Source of the DNA: Nocardioides sp. ChNu-153 | GTDB taxonomy: Bacteria; Actinomycetota; Actinomycetes; Propionibacteriales; Nocardioidaceae | NCBI RefSeq assembly: GCF_030466625.1 | Contig: NZ_JADEVT010000002.1 | Coordinates: 372,001-436,000 of the forward strand | DNA length: 64,000 nt | Direction: 5' to 3' | Part shown: one piece after another, positions 7,731 to 14,717 of the stretch | Position numbering within the stretch: position 1 is the stretch's first letter | Layout: each line of letters begins with the position of its first letter | Position numbers and translations under genes: made by a program | Notes under the pieces: model-generated | Seen by the model: the letters and a program-made list of their open reading frames with translations, nothing else | Databases searched by the model: none | Told to the model about the DNA's origin: nothing

Positions 7731-8678
7731 GTGGGGGAGCCGACCGACGCCGTCGTCACGGAGGCCGACGCGCTCTACGCGCTGGCGCCGGGTGACTTCA
7801 CGGCCGCCCGGGACGCACGGGCCAAGGAGCTCAAGGGCGAGGACGTCGAGCTCTCGCGCGCCGTGAAGGCGCTGCGCCGCCCGTCGGTCGCGGCGTGGCT
7901 GGTCAACCAGCTGGTGCGCCACGAGCCCGCCCGGGTCGAGGACCTGCTGTCGGTCGGGGCCGCGCTGCGGGAGGCCCAGGACTCGCTCTCGGCCGACGAC
8001 CTCCGGGCGTTCACCCGCCAGCGCCGCCAGCTGACGGCCACCACGACGACCCGGGCCCGGGCGCTGGGCCGCGAGCTCGGCACCCGGGTGAGCGAGTCCG
8101 TCGCGGAGCAGGTCGAGGCGACGCTCACGGCCGCCATGCTCGACGCCGGCGCCGGGGAGGCCGTGCGCACCGGCCTGCTGACCGCCGCGCTCGAGACCGC
8201 CGGCCTCGACCCCGTCGACGTCGACGCCGCGCTCGCGGTCCCGGGGGCGACCGGGCACGTCGCCACGCCCGTCCAGGCCGACGACGCGGACGGCGACGAC
8301 GCCGACGACGCCGACGGCGCCGGCGGGGGGCGGGGGCCGGGGCTGCACGTCGTACCAGACCCGGACGAGGCCGCGCGCGTGCGTGAGGAGGCGGAGCAGG
8401 CGCTCGCCGCCGCCGAGGAGCGCCTGGCCGCGAGCGAGGCGGAGCTGGCCGACCTCGACGCGGAGGTCGACGAGCTGGAGGCCCGCGGCATGCAGGCCCA
8501 GGCCCGCGTCGACGAGCTGCGGGCGCTGCTCGTCGAGGCCCAGGACGCCCAGGCCCGCACCGAGGACGAGCTGGCGGACGCCGAGGACGCGCGCGCCGAG
8601 CACCAGGAGACGGTGGAGGCCGCGCGCACCGAGCGCGACGAGGCCGCCGCCGCCCTCGCCCGGCTGGACGAGGCGTGA
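7731..8678 (+). CDS. conserved actinobacterial coiled-coil protein of unknown function
   Basis: A 315-residue soluble protein I cannot name. The N-terminal part (ADALYALAPGDFTAARDARAKEL, then ALRRPSVAAWLVNQL) is a motif I recall from hypothetical actinobacterial proteins. A middle helical part is followed by an acidic Asp/Ala linker (about residues 183-198, DDADGDDADD). The last third (about 215-315) is an unbroken Glu/Ala/Leu/Arg heptad coiled coil. No signal peptide or membrane segment is present. GTG 7731 begins 2 nt after the response regulator stop, so it is almost certainly cotranscribed with it. A structural or scaffold role is possible; nothing in the sequence shows a catalytic site. 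Confidence 0.72.
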   Translation: MGEPTDAVVTEADALYALAPGDFTAARDARAKELKGEDVELSRAVKALRRPSVAAWLVNQLVRHEPARVEDLLSVGAALREAQDSLSADDLRAFTRQRRQLTATTTTRARALGRELGTRVSESVAEQVEATLTAAMLDAGAGEAVRTGLLTAALETAGLDPVDVDAALAVPGATGHVATPVQADDADGDDADDADGAGGGRGPGLHVVPDPDEAARVREEAEQALAAAEERLAASEAELADLDAEVDELEARGMQAQARVDELRALLVEAQDAQARTEDELADAEDARAEHQETVEAARTERDEAAAALARLDEA

Positions 8679-8798
8679 GGGGCCCGGGCGTCGGTGGACG
8701 CCACCGGGCGCGGGGGAGCACAGTGGCAGCGCGTGACCGGGCACAGGGGTGCCCCGGCCCGCGGGAGGACCGGCCTCGGGCCGGGGACGGAGGAGCAC

Positions 8799-10175
8799 GT
8801 GGCTGAGCGGACCAGCGCGACGGGCGGTAAGACGGGTGCGACCGCCGCGGGTGGGGCCGCTGCGGCGACGCCCGCGGAGGAGCCCGGCCTGCAGCGGGTG
8901 ATGGGGCCCGGCCTGCTCCTGCTCTTCATCATCGGCGACATCGTGGGCGCGGGGATCTTCGCGATCACCGGCAGCGTCGCGGGGCAGGTCGGCGGCGTCG
9001 CGTGGCTGCCGTTCGTCGTCGCGTTCGCCATCGCCACCGTCACGGCCTGCTCCTACCTGGAGCTGGTCAGGAAGTACCCCCAGGCCTCCGGCGCGGCGCT
9101 CTACGTGCACAAGGCCTTCGGGATGCACTTCGTGACGTTCATCGTCGCGTTCACGGTCATGTGCTCGGGCATCACGAGCGCGTCGACCTCCTCGAGCCTG
9201 GTCGCCACGAACCTGCTGCAGGGTCTCGACGGCGTGTTCGGCGGCGTCCCGACGGGCACGGTGGCCACCCTCGTCACGGCGCTGGCCATCATCGTGGTGC
9301 TCGGGCTCATCAACCTGCGCGGCGTCGGCGAGAGCGTGAAGTTCAACGTGGTGCTGACGCTCGTGACCGTCCTCGCGCTGGCGATCGTCATCGGCATCGG
9401 CATGTGGACCGCGGTCAGCGGCGAGGGCGACCTCGGCCGCATCGTGGTGTTCGAGAGCGAGGGCGACAAGAACCTGTTCGCGGCGGTCACGGTCGCGACG
9501 GCGATCGCCTTCTTCGCGATGGTCGGCTTCGAGGACTCGGTCAACATGGTCGAGGAGACCAAGGACCCGATGCGCATCTTCCCGCGGATGATGCTGACCG
9601 GCCTGGGGATCTGCGTCCTGCTCTACATCCTGGTAGCCGTCACGGTCGTGCTCGTCATCCCGATCGACGACATCGCGAACCCGGAGAACCCGAACGCGGG
9701 CATCCTCCTCGACGTGGTGCGCATCGGCGCCCCGGGCATCCCGGTCGACACCATCTTCCCGTTCCTGACGGTGTTCGCCGTCGTCAACACCGCCCTCATC
9801 AACATGCTGATGGCGAGCCGGCTCGTCTACGGCATGGCCCGCCAGGGCGTGCTGCCGCGGGCGCTGGGACACGTGCTGCCCGGCCGGCGCACCCCGTGGG
9901 CGGCCATCGTCTTCACCACCCTGCTGGCCATGGGCCTCATCACCTACGTCCGCCTGCAGGACGGCACGAGCATCGTCGGCGCCCTCGGCGGGACCACCGC
10001 GCTGCTGCTCCTCGCCGTCTTCGCCGTCGTCAACGTCTGCGTCCTCGTGCTGCGGCGCGACCCCACCCCCGAGGGCGCCTTCCGCGTGCCCACCGTGCTG
10101 CCCGTCGTCGGCGCCGTCGCCTGCGCCTACCTCGTCGGCCCGTGGGCGCGCCTGCCCGAGCAGTTCATCCAGTAG
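8799..10175 (+). CDS. APC-family amino-acid permease, ended early by an in-frame TAG
   Basis: A 458-residue integral membrane transporter of the amino acid-polyamine-organocation superfamily. It has the TM1 motif GDIVGAGIFAITGSVAG, the TM6 region IAFFAMVGFEDSVNMVEETKDP, and about eleven hydrophobic helices, so it should exchange or import an amino acid or polyamine. Start GTG 8799 follows GGAGGAGC. It stops at TAG 10173-10175, but the same frame stays open for 39 more codons to TGA 10293-10295. Those codons encode a further hydrophobic helix (GGVLLLIGVGLWALTWFG) and a tail ending FRDIEHLED, like the C-termini of related permeases. The stop therefore looks like a nonsense change or a sequencing error. 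Confidence 0.8.
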   Translation: MAERTSATGGKTGATAAGGAAAATPAEEPGLQRVMGPGLLLLFIIGDIVGAGIFAITGSVAGQVGGVAWLPFVVAFAIATVTACSYLELVRKYPQASGAALYVHKAFGMHFVTFIVAFTVMCSGITSASTSSSLVATNLLQGLDGVFGGVPTGTVATLVTALAIIVVLGLINLRGVGESVKFNVVLTLVTVLALAIVIGIGMWTAVSGEGDLGRIVVFESEGDKNLFAAVTVATAIAFFAMVGFEDSVNMVEETKDPMRIFPRMMLTGLGICVLLYILVAVTVVLVIPIDDIANPENPNAGILLDVVRIGAPGIPVDTIFPFLTVFAVVNTALINMLMASRLVYGMARQGVLPRALGHVLPGRRTPWAAIVFTTLLAMGLITYVRLQDGTSIVGALGGTTALLLLAVFAVVNVCVLVLRRDPTPEGAFRVPTVLPVVGAVACAYLVGPWARLPEQFIQ

Positions 10176-10295
10176 CGCATCGGCGGGGTCCTGCTGCTCA
10201 TCGGCGTCGGGCTGTGGGCGCTGACCTGGTTCGGCAACCGCGCGCTGCGCCAGGAGCGCACCGGGTTCCGCGACATCGAGCACCTCGAGGACTGA
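10173..10295 (+). pseudogene. stranded C-terminal end of the permease beyond the TAG
   Basis: In-frame continuation after the TAG at 10173-10175: a final transmembrane helix and a polar tail, then a natural TGA at 10293. The third codon position remains GC-rich across the stop, so the reading frame was recently under coding selection. With TAG read as TAC or CAG the full protein would be 498 residues. Confidence 0.65.
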
Positions 10296-10356
10296 GCCCG
10301 GCCCGACGGGGCTGTCCGCCTGCCGCGACGGTTCCGTCGGGCGGTGCGTGCCGTCG

Positions 10357-10362
10357 TACCCT
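10357..10362 (+). promoter_or_regulatory. -10 box (TACCCT) of a leaderless promoter
   Basis: TACCCT ends 6 nt before the GTG at 10369, which predicts an mRNA starting at the start codon of the DAHP synthase gene. No ribosome binding site is present. Confidence 0.5.
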
Positions 10363-10368
10363 GGGACG

Positions 10369-11712
10369 GTGAGCATCCCCGACCTGTCCACCCTCCACGC
10401 CCTCGGCGCGGCGCAGCAGCCGACGTACCCCGACCCGGCCGCCCTCGAGTCCGCCGTGACGACGCTGCGGACGGCGCCCCCGCTGGTGTTCGCCGGCGAG
10501 TGCGACGACCTGACGACCAAGCTGGCCGCGGTCGCGCGGGGCGAGGCGTTCCTGCTCCAGGGCGGCGACTGCGCGGAGACGTTCGCGGGCGTGACGGCCG
10601 AGAACGTGCGCAACAAGCTGCGCGTGCTCCTGCAGATGGCGGTCGTGCTCACGTACGCCGCCAAGGTGCCGGTCGTGAAGGTCGGGCGCCTCGCGGGTCA
10701 GTACGCGAAGCCGCGCTCCTCCGACCTCGAGACCCGCGACGGCGTCACCCTGCCGGCGTACCGCGGCGACGCGGTGAACGGCTACGACTTCACCGAGGCC
10801 TCCCGGGTGCCGGACCCCCAGCGCCTCGTCGACGTCTACAACGCCTCGGCCGCGACGCTCAACCTCGTGCGCGCCTTCACCACGGGCGGGTACGCCGACC
10901 TGCGCCAGGTCAGCACGTGGAACACCGACTTCGTGCGCAGCTCGCCCATCGGGCAGCGCTACGAGGCCCTCGCGGGCGAGATCCAGAGCGCGCTCGACTT
11001 CATGTCGGCCATCGGGGCGGACCCCGTCGAGTTCCACAAGGTCGACTTCCACTCCTCCCACGAGGCCCTCGTGCTGGAGTACGAGCACGCCCTCACGCGC
11101 ATCGACTCGCGCACCGAGCAGCCCTACGACGTGTCGGGCCACTTCGTGTGGATCGGCGAGCGCACGCGCCAGCTCGACGGCGCGCACGTGGAGCTGCTGA
11201 GCCACATCAAGAACCCGATCGGCGTGAAGCTGGGCCCCACGACGAGCGCCGACGACGCGATCGCGCTGGCCGCCAAGCTGAACCCGGAGAACATCCCGGG
11301 CCGCCTCACCTTCATCACCCGCTTCGGCGCGGGCAAGATCCGCGACGGGCTGCCCGAGCTGGTCGAGAAGGTCACGGCCGCCGGCCTGCAGGTCGCCTGG
11401 GTCTGCGACCCGATGCACGGCAACACGTTCACGGCGAGCTCGGGCTACAAGACCCGCGCGTTCGAGGACGTCATCGACGAGGTGCAGGGCTTCTTCGACG
11501 TGCACCGCGCGCTGGGCACCTGGCCCGGCGGCCTCCACGTCGAGCTCACCGGTGACGACGTCACCGAGTGCGTCGGCGGCGGCGAGGAGCTGGCCGAGAT
11601 GGACCTCGGCAACCGCTACGAGTCGGTCTGCGACCCGCGCCTCAACCGCGTGCAGTCCCTCGAGCTGGCCTTCCTCGTCGCGGAGATGCTGCGCGCCACC
11701 CCGCGCGACTGA
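10369..11712 (+). CDS. aroG: class II 3-deoxy-7-phosphoheptulonate (DAHP) synthase
   Basis: A 447-residue type II DAHP synthase, the first shikimate pathway enzyme, joining phosphoenolpyruvate and erythrose 4-phosphate. Family motifs are plain: [11 protein letters not shown] near residue 65, [39 protein letters not shown] and [12 protein letters not shown]. Length and layout fit the plant/mycobacterial type II enzyme (Rv2178c, AroG), which is feedback-regulated by aromatic amino acids with chorismate mutase as partner; no chorismate mutase gene is in the window. GTG 10369 is preferred over an upstream in-frame start because a TACCCT -10 box precedes it by 6 nt. The next gene overlaps its stop by 1 nt. 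Confidence 0.94.
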   Translation: MSIPDLSTLHALGAAQQPTYPDPAALESAVTTLRTAPPLVFAGECDDLTTKLAAVARGEAFLLQGGDCAETFAGVTAENVRNKLRVLLQMAVVLTYAAKVPVVKVGRLAGQYAKPRSSDLETRDGVTLPAYRGDAVNGYDFTEASRVPDPQRLVDVYNASAATLNLVRAFTTGGYADLRQVSTWNTDFVRSSPIGQRYEALAGEIQSALDFMSAIGADPVEFHKVDFHSSHEALVLEYEHALTRIDSRTEQPYDVSGHFVWIGERTRQLDGAHVELLSHIKNPIGVKLGPTTSADDAIALAAKLNPENIPGRLTFITRFGAGKIRDGLPELVEKVTAAGLQVAWVCDPMHGNTFTASSGYKTRAFEDVIDEVQGFFDVHRALGTWPGGLHVELTGDDVTECVGGGEELAEMDLGNRYESVCDPRLNRVQSLELAFLVAEMLRATPRD

Positions 11713-12743
11713 TGGCGGCCGACGCCGGCACCGACCGACCCGACGGCCCCGTCGTCGACCTCCGCTCCGACACCCTGACGCGGCCCACCGAGGCGATGCG
11801 CCGGGCGATGGCCGGGGCGGAGGTCGGTGACGACGTGTACGGCGAGGACCCGACGGTGCGGGCGCTCGAGGAGCGGGTCGCCGCGCTGCTCGGCCACGAG
11901 GCCGCGCTGTTCTGCCCCACGGGGTCGATGGCCAACGTGCTGGCGCTCCGCACGCTGGTCGGGGTCGGCCAGGAGGTGCTCTGCGAGGCGCAGGCGCACG
12001 TCGCCCGGGCCGAGCTGGGCGCCCACGGCGCCTACACGGGGCTGACGATGCGCACCTGGTCGCACCCGACCGGCGGCGTCGACCTGGACGCGGTCGCGTC
12101 GATGTTCGCCCCGGACCTCGGGCCGTTCTTCGTGCGGACCACCGCGATCGCGGTGGAGAACACCCACAACTTCGCCGGCGGCACCGTCGTGCCGCTCGCC
12201 GACCTCGAGGCGCTGAGCGCCTTCGCGCGGGCGAACGGCGTCGGCGTCCACCTCGACGGCGCGCGGATCTGGAACGCGCACGTCGCCACGGGCGTCCCGC
12301 TCGCGACGTACGGCGGACTCGTCGACGTCGCCGCGGTGTGCCTGTCCAAGGGCCTGGGTGCGCCGGTCGGCTCCCTCGTCGTCGGCTCCGCGGACGCGAT
12401 CACCGAGAGTCGCGTGTGGCGCAAGCGGATGGGCGGCGGGATGCGGCAGGTCGGTGTCCTGGCCGCCGCGGGCCTCCACGCCCTCGACCACCACGTCGAG
12501 CGGCTGGCCGACGACCACGCCCACGCCCGGCTGCTCGCGGAGGCCTGGGGTGTCGACCCCGCAGGCGTGGCCACCAACATCGTCGTGCGCGACGTGCCCG
12601 ACGCGCCGGCCCACGTGGCCGCCGCCCGCGCCGCCGGTGTGCTCGTGTCGGCGGTCGGCGCCCGCACGGTGCGCCTCGTGACCCACCTCGACGTCACCCG
12701 CGCGGACGCCGAGCGCGCGGCCCGCGTGCTCGCCACCCTCTGA
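11712..12743 (+). CDS. ltaE: low-specificity L-threonine aldolase family protein
   Basis: A 343-residue fold-type I PLP enzyme that should cleave L-threonine or allo-threonine to glycine and acetaldehyde. The N-terminus [19 protein letters not shown] and the segment [12 protein letters not shown] are diagnostic. The cofactor-anchoring segment [12 protein letters not shown] and the Schiff-base lysine in [13 protein letters not shown] are intact. ATG 11712 overlaps the DAHP synthase stop (TGATG), indicating translational coupling, although the pathways are not obviously linked. A related beta-eliminating lyase activity cannot be excluded from sequence alone. Confidence 0.9.
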   Translation: MAADAGTDRPDGPVVDLRSDTLTRPTEAMRRAMAGAEVGDDVYGEDPTVRALEERVAALLGHEAALFCPTGSMANVLALRTLVGVGQEVLCEAQAHVARAELGAHGAYTGLTMRTWSHPTGGVDLDAVASMFAPDLGPFFVRTTAIAVENTHNFAGGTVVPLADLEALSAFARANGVGVHLDGARIWNAHVATGVPLATYGGLVDVAAVCLSKGLGAPVGSLVVGSADAITESRVWRKRMGGGMRQVGVLAAAGLHALDHHVERLADDHAHARLLAEAWGVDPAGVATNIVVRDVPDAPAHVAAARAAGVLVSAVGARTVRLVTHLDVTRADAERAARVLATL

Positions 12744-12752
12744 GCCGGCTCC

Positions 12753-13781
12753 TCAGGACGTCGGGCGGTCCTCCAGGTCGGCCGCGGGCGCACCCAGCAG
12801 CTCGAGCTCGCTCACCGGTGTCCGGTCGGCCCCGGCGTGGCCGGACACGGCGAGGATCTCCACGTGCACCGTCCCGGTCCGGGTGGCCGGCACGGCGAGG
12901 CGCTGCAGGCCGCGGTCGCGCTCGAGGTCGTGCTCCACGCGGCGGCCGTCGTCGAAGGACCACCGCACCCGGGTGACCACGCGGTTGCGCTCGTACCAGT
13001 CGACGCGCGCGCCGTCGGCGTCCACGTCGGTCTTGGCGTAGCCGTTGACGAGGCCGACCGAGGTCACCACGACGTCCTCGTCGAACGTCACGGTGAGGGT
13101 CTCGCCGGTGCCGTCACCGGCGACGCGCCACGCGGTGGTCGCGTCGCCGTCGACCAGGTTCGCGGGCCGGTAGCTGACCGGGGTGCCGTCCAGGCCGACC
13201 CCGTCGGCGGCGGTGTCCGTCGCGCTCGCGCGACCCAGGGGCGAGAGGTCACGCGGCTCCGGCACCGGGGGCGCCGACGGGTCCGCGGACGGTGTGCTGC
13301 CCACGCCGTCGACGGAGCCGCTCCCACCGGCGCCGCCCGCGGTCGGGGTCACCGGCGCGGGGCCGGTCCCCGGGTCGCGCTGGTCGCGCTCGAGCAGGAA
13401 CGCGCCGGCGACGACCGTCCCGACGAGCAGCAGGAGCAGCGCGACCGCCAGGGTCGGGAGCAGCGCGCCGCGGCGGCGGCGCTGCCGGGCGGGCGCGGGC
13501 TCCGCCGCCGGCCCGGGACCCGCCGCGGCGGGACCCACGGGGACGGGAGTCGCGGCGGGCGCCACCTCGTCGGCGTACAGGGGGAAGCGGGGGCCGGAGC
13601 CGGCGTGGGCGGCGGGCTCCCAGGGCACGGGCGGTGGGTCGACGGCCCGCGGGGGCGCCGGGCTCGACGGGGTGCGCCGGTCGGCGTCCGGCGCCGCGGG
13701 GAGGGGGTGGCCGCAGGCGGCGCAGAACCGGCCGTCGCGCTGCGCGGAGCCGCAGCCCCCGCAGGTCACGCCCGCGCTCAC
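12753..13781 (-). CDS. zinc-ribbon membrane protein with C-terminal discoidin-like domain
   Basis: A 342-residue single-pass protein. The N-terminus is a zinc ribbon (CGGCGSAQRDGRFCAACG, two CxxC pairs). A Pro/Ala-rich linker leads to one transmembrane helix at about residues 105-130 (LLPTLAVALLLLLVGTVVAGAFLL), then a Gly/Ser/Pro spacer. The outer domain has a galactose-binding-like beta sandwich signature (YRPANLVDGDATTAWRVAGDGTGETLTVTFD), as seen in NADase-type or F5/8-type glycan-binding modules. This suggests cytoplasmic zinc ribbon and extracellular ligand binding. GTG 13781 overlaps the endonuclease IV stop by 4 nt (GTGA), so the two are cotranscribed. No function is known to me. Confidence 0.78.
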   Translation of the reverse strand: MSAGVTCGGCGSAQRDGRFCAACGHPLPAAPDADRRTPSSPAPPRAVDPPPVPWEPAAHAGSGPRFPLYADEVAPAATPVPVGPAAAGPGPAAEPAPARQRRRRGALLPTLAVALLLLLVGTVVAGAFLLERDQRDPGTGPAPVTPTAGGAGGSGSVDGVGSTPSADPSAPPVPEPRDLSPLGRASATDTAADGVGLDGTPVSYRPANLVDGDATTAWRVAGDGTGETLTVTFDEDVVVTSVGLVNGYAKTDVDADGARVDWYERNRVVTRVRWSFDDGRRVEHDLERDRGLQRLAVPATRTGTVHVEILAVSGHAGADRTPVSELELLGAPAADLEDRPTS

Positions 13782-14695
13782 CGGGTGGCTCCCGCCCGGT
13801 CGGCCACAGCGGCGGCGGGCGCGGCGGCCGCGTCCCGCAGGCGCTTCAGCAGGGGGATGTCGGGGTCGTCGGCGTCGCGCGAGCCGGGCGTCTCCAGCAC
13901 GAACGGCACGCCCGCCGTCGCGGGGTGCGCGAACAGCTCGGTGAAGGCGTCCTCACCGATGTGCCCCTGGCCGATCTTCTCGTGGCGGTCGCGGAAGGAG
14001 CCGCGGACGTCGAGGGAGTCGTTGGCGTGCACGAGCCGCAGGCGGCCCTCCCCGGCCAGCTCGACCAGGAGGTCGAGGGTCGCCGTGGCGCCGCCCGGCT
14101 CGTCCAGCGGCGCACCGGCGGCGAACACGTGGCAGGTGTCGAGGCAGACGCCGACCCCGGGGTGCCGGTCGAGCGCGTCGAGGTACGCCGGGAGGTCGTC
14201 GACGCCGGCGCACAGCGAGCGGCCCTGGCCGGCGGTGGGCTCGAGGAGGAGGGCGGGTGCGTCGTCGCCGAGGCGGTCGAGCACGGGGAGCAGGCCCTCG
14301 CGGACCTGGCGGAGTGCCGCGGCGTGCCGCTCGGGCGCCCGGTCCGGGTCGGCCTCGACGAACGACCCGGTGTGCACGACGACGCCCTCGGCGCCGATCC
14401 GTGCCGCGCGGGCGAGGTTGTGCTCCACGACGGCGACCGAGCGCTCGTAGGTGGCGGCGGTGGGCGAGCCCAGGTTCACCAGGTACGGCGTGTGCACGAA
14501 CGACCGCACGCCGGCGTCCCGGCAGCCCTGCGCGAATGCCTCGTCGATGCGGGGATCACCGGCCGACAGCGCCCAGCCGCGGGGGTTGCCGACGAAGACC
14601 TGGAGCGCCTCGCAGCCCCGCTCGAGGGCCGACGCGAGGGCTCCGTCGCGGAGGTTCCGGCCCACGGGGAGGTGGGTGCCGACGGGGTTGCGCAC
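13778..14695 (-). CDS. nfo: deoxyribonuclease IV (AP endonuclease, Nfo family)
   Basis: A 305-residue TIM-barrel endonuclease acting at abasic sites and 3' blocked ends in base excision repair. The metal-binding landmarks of the family are visible: VGTHLPVGRNL at the N-terminus, VHTGSF, LLLEPTAGQG, GVCLDTCHVFAAG, LVHANDS and KIGQGHIGEDAF, then PFVLETPGS, which carry the His, Glu and Asp ligands of the tri-zinc site. It should act in the cytoplasm. Start GTG 14695 has a TAGAGT -10 box 8 nt upstream and no ribosome site, so it is probably leaderless. The zinc-ribbon gene overlaps its stop. Confidence 0.9.
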   Translation of the reverse strand: MRNPVGTHLPVGRNLRDGALASALERGCEALQVFVGNPRGWALSAGDPRIDEAFAQGCRDAGVRSFVHTPYLVNLGSPTAATYERSVAVVEHNLARAARIGAEGVVVHTGSFVEADPDRAPERHAAALRQVREGLLPVLDRLGDDAPALLLEPTAGQGRSLCAGVDDLPAYLDALDRHPGVGVCLDTCHVFAAGAPLDEPGGATATLDLLVELAGEGRLRLVHANDSLDVRGSFRDRHEKIGQGHIGEDAFTELFAHPATAGVPFVLETPGSRDADDPDIPLLKRLRDAAAAPAAAVADRAGATR

Positions 14696-14703
14696 GAGGG
14701 TCC

Positions 14704-14709
14704 ACTCTA
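14704..14709 (-). promoter_or_regulatory. -10 box (TAGAGT) of a leaderless promoter for nfo
   Basis: Read on the reverse strand, TAGAGT ends 8 nt before GTG 14695, which would place transcription start at or within 1-2 nt of the start codon. Confidence 0.55.
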
Positions 14710-14717
14710 GGTGCCGG

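Noticed and set aside
7560..10664. Reverse-strand open frame of over 1000 codons
   Set aside because: Covers several unrelated + strand genes and their gaps; composition is typical of antisense frames at high GC.
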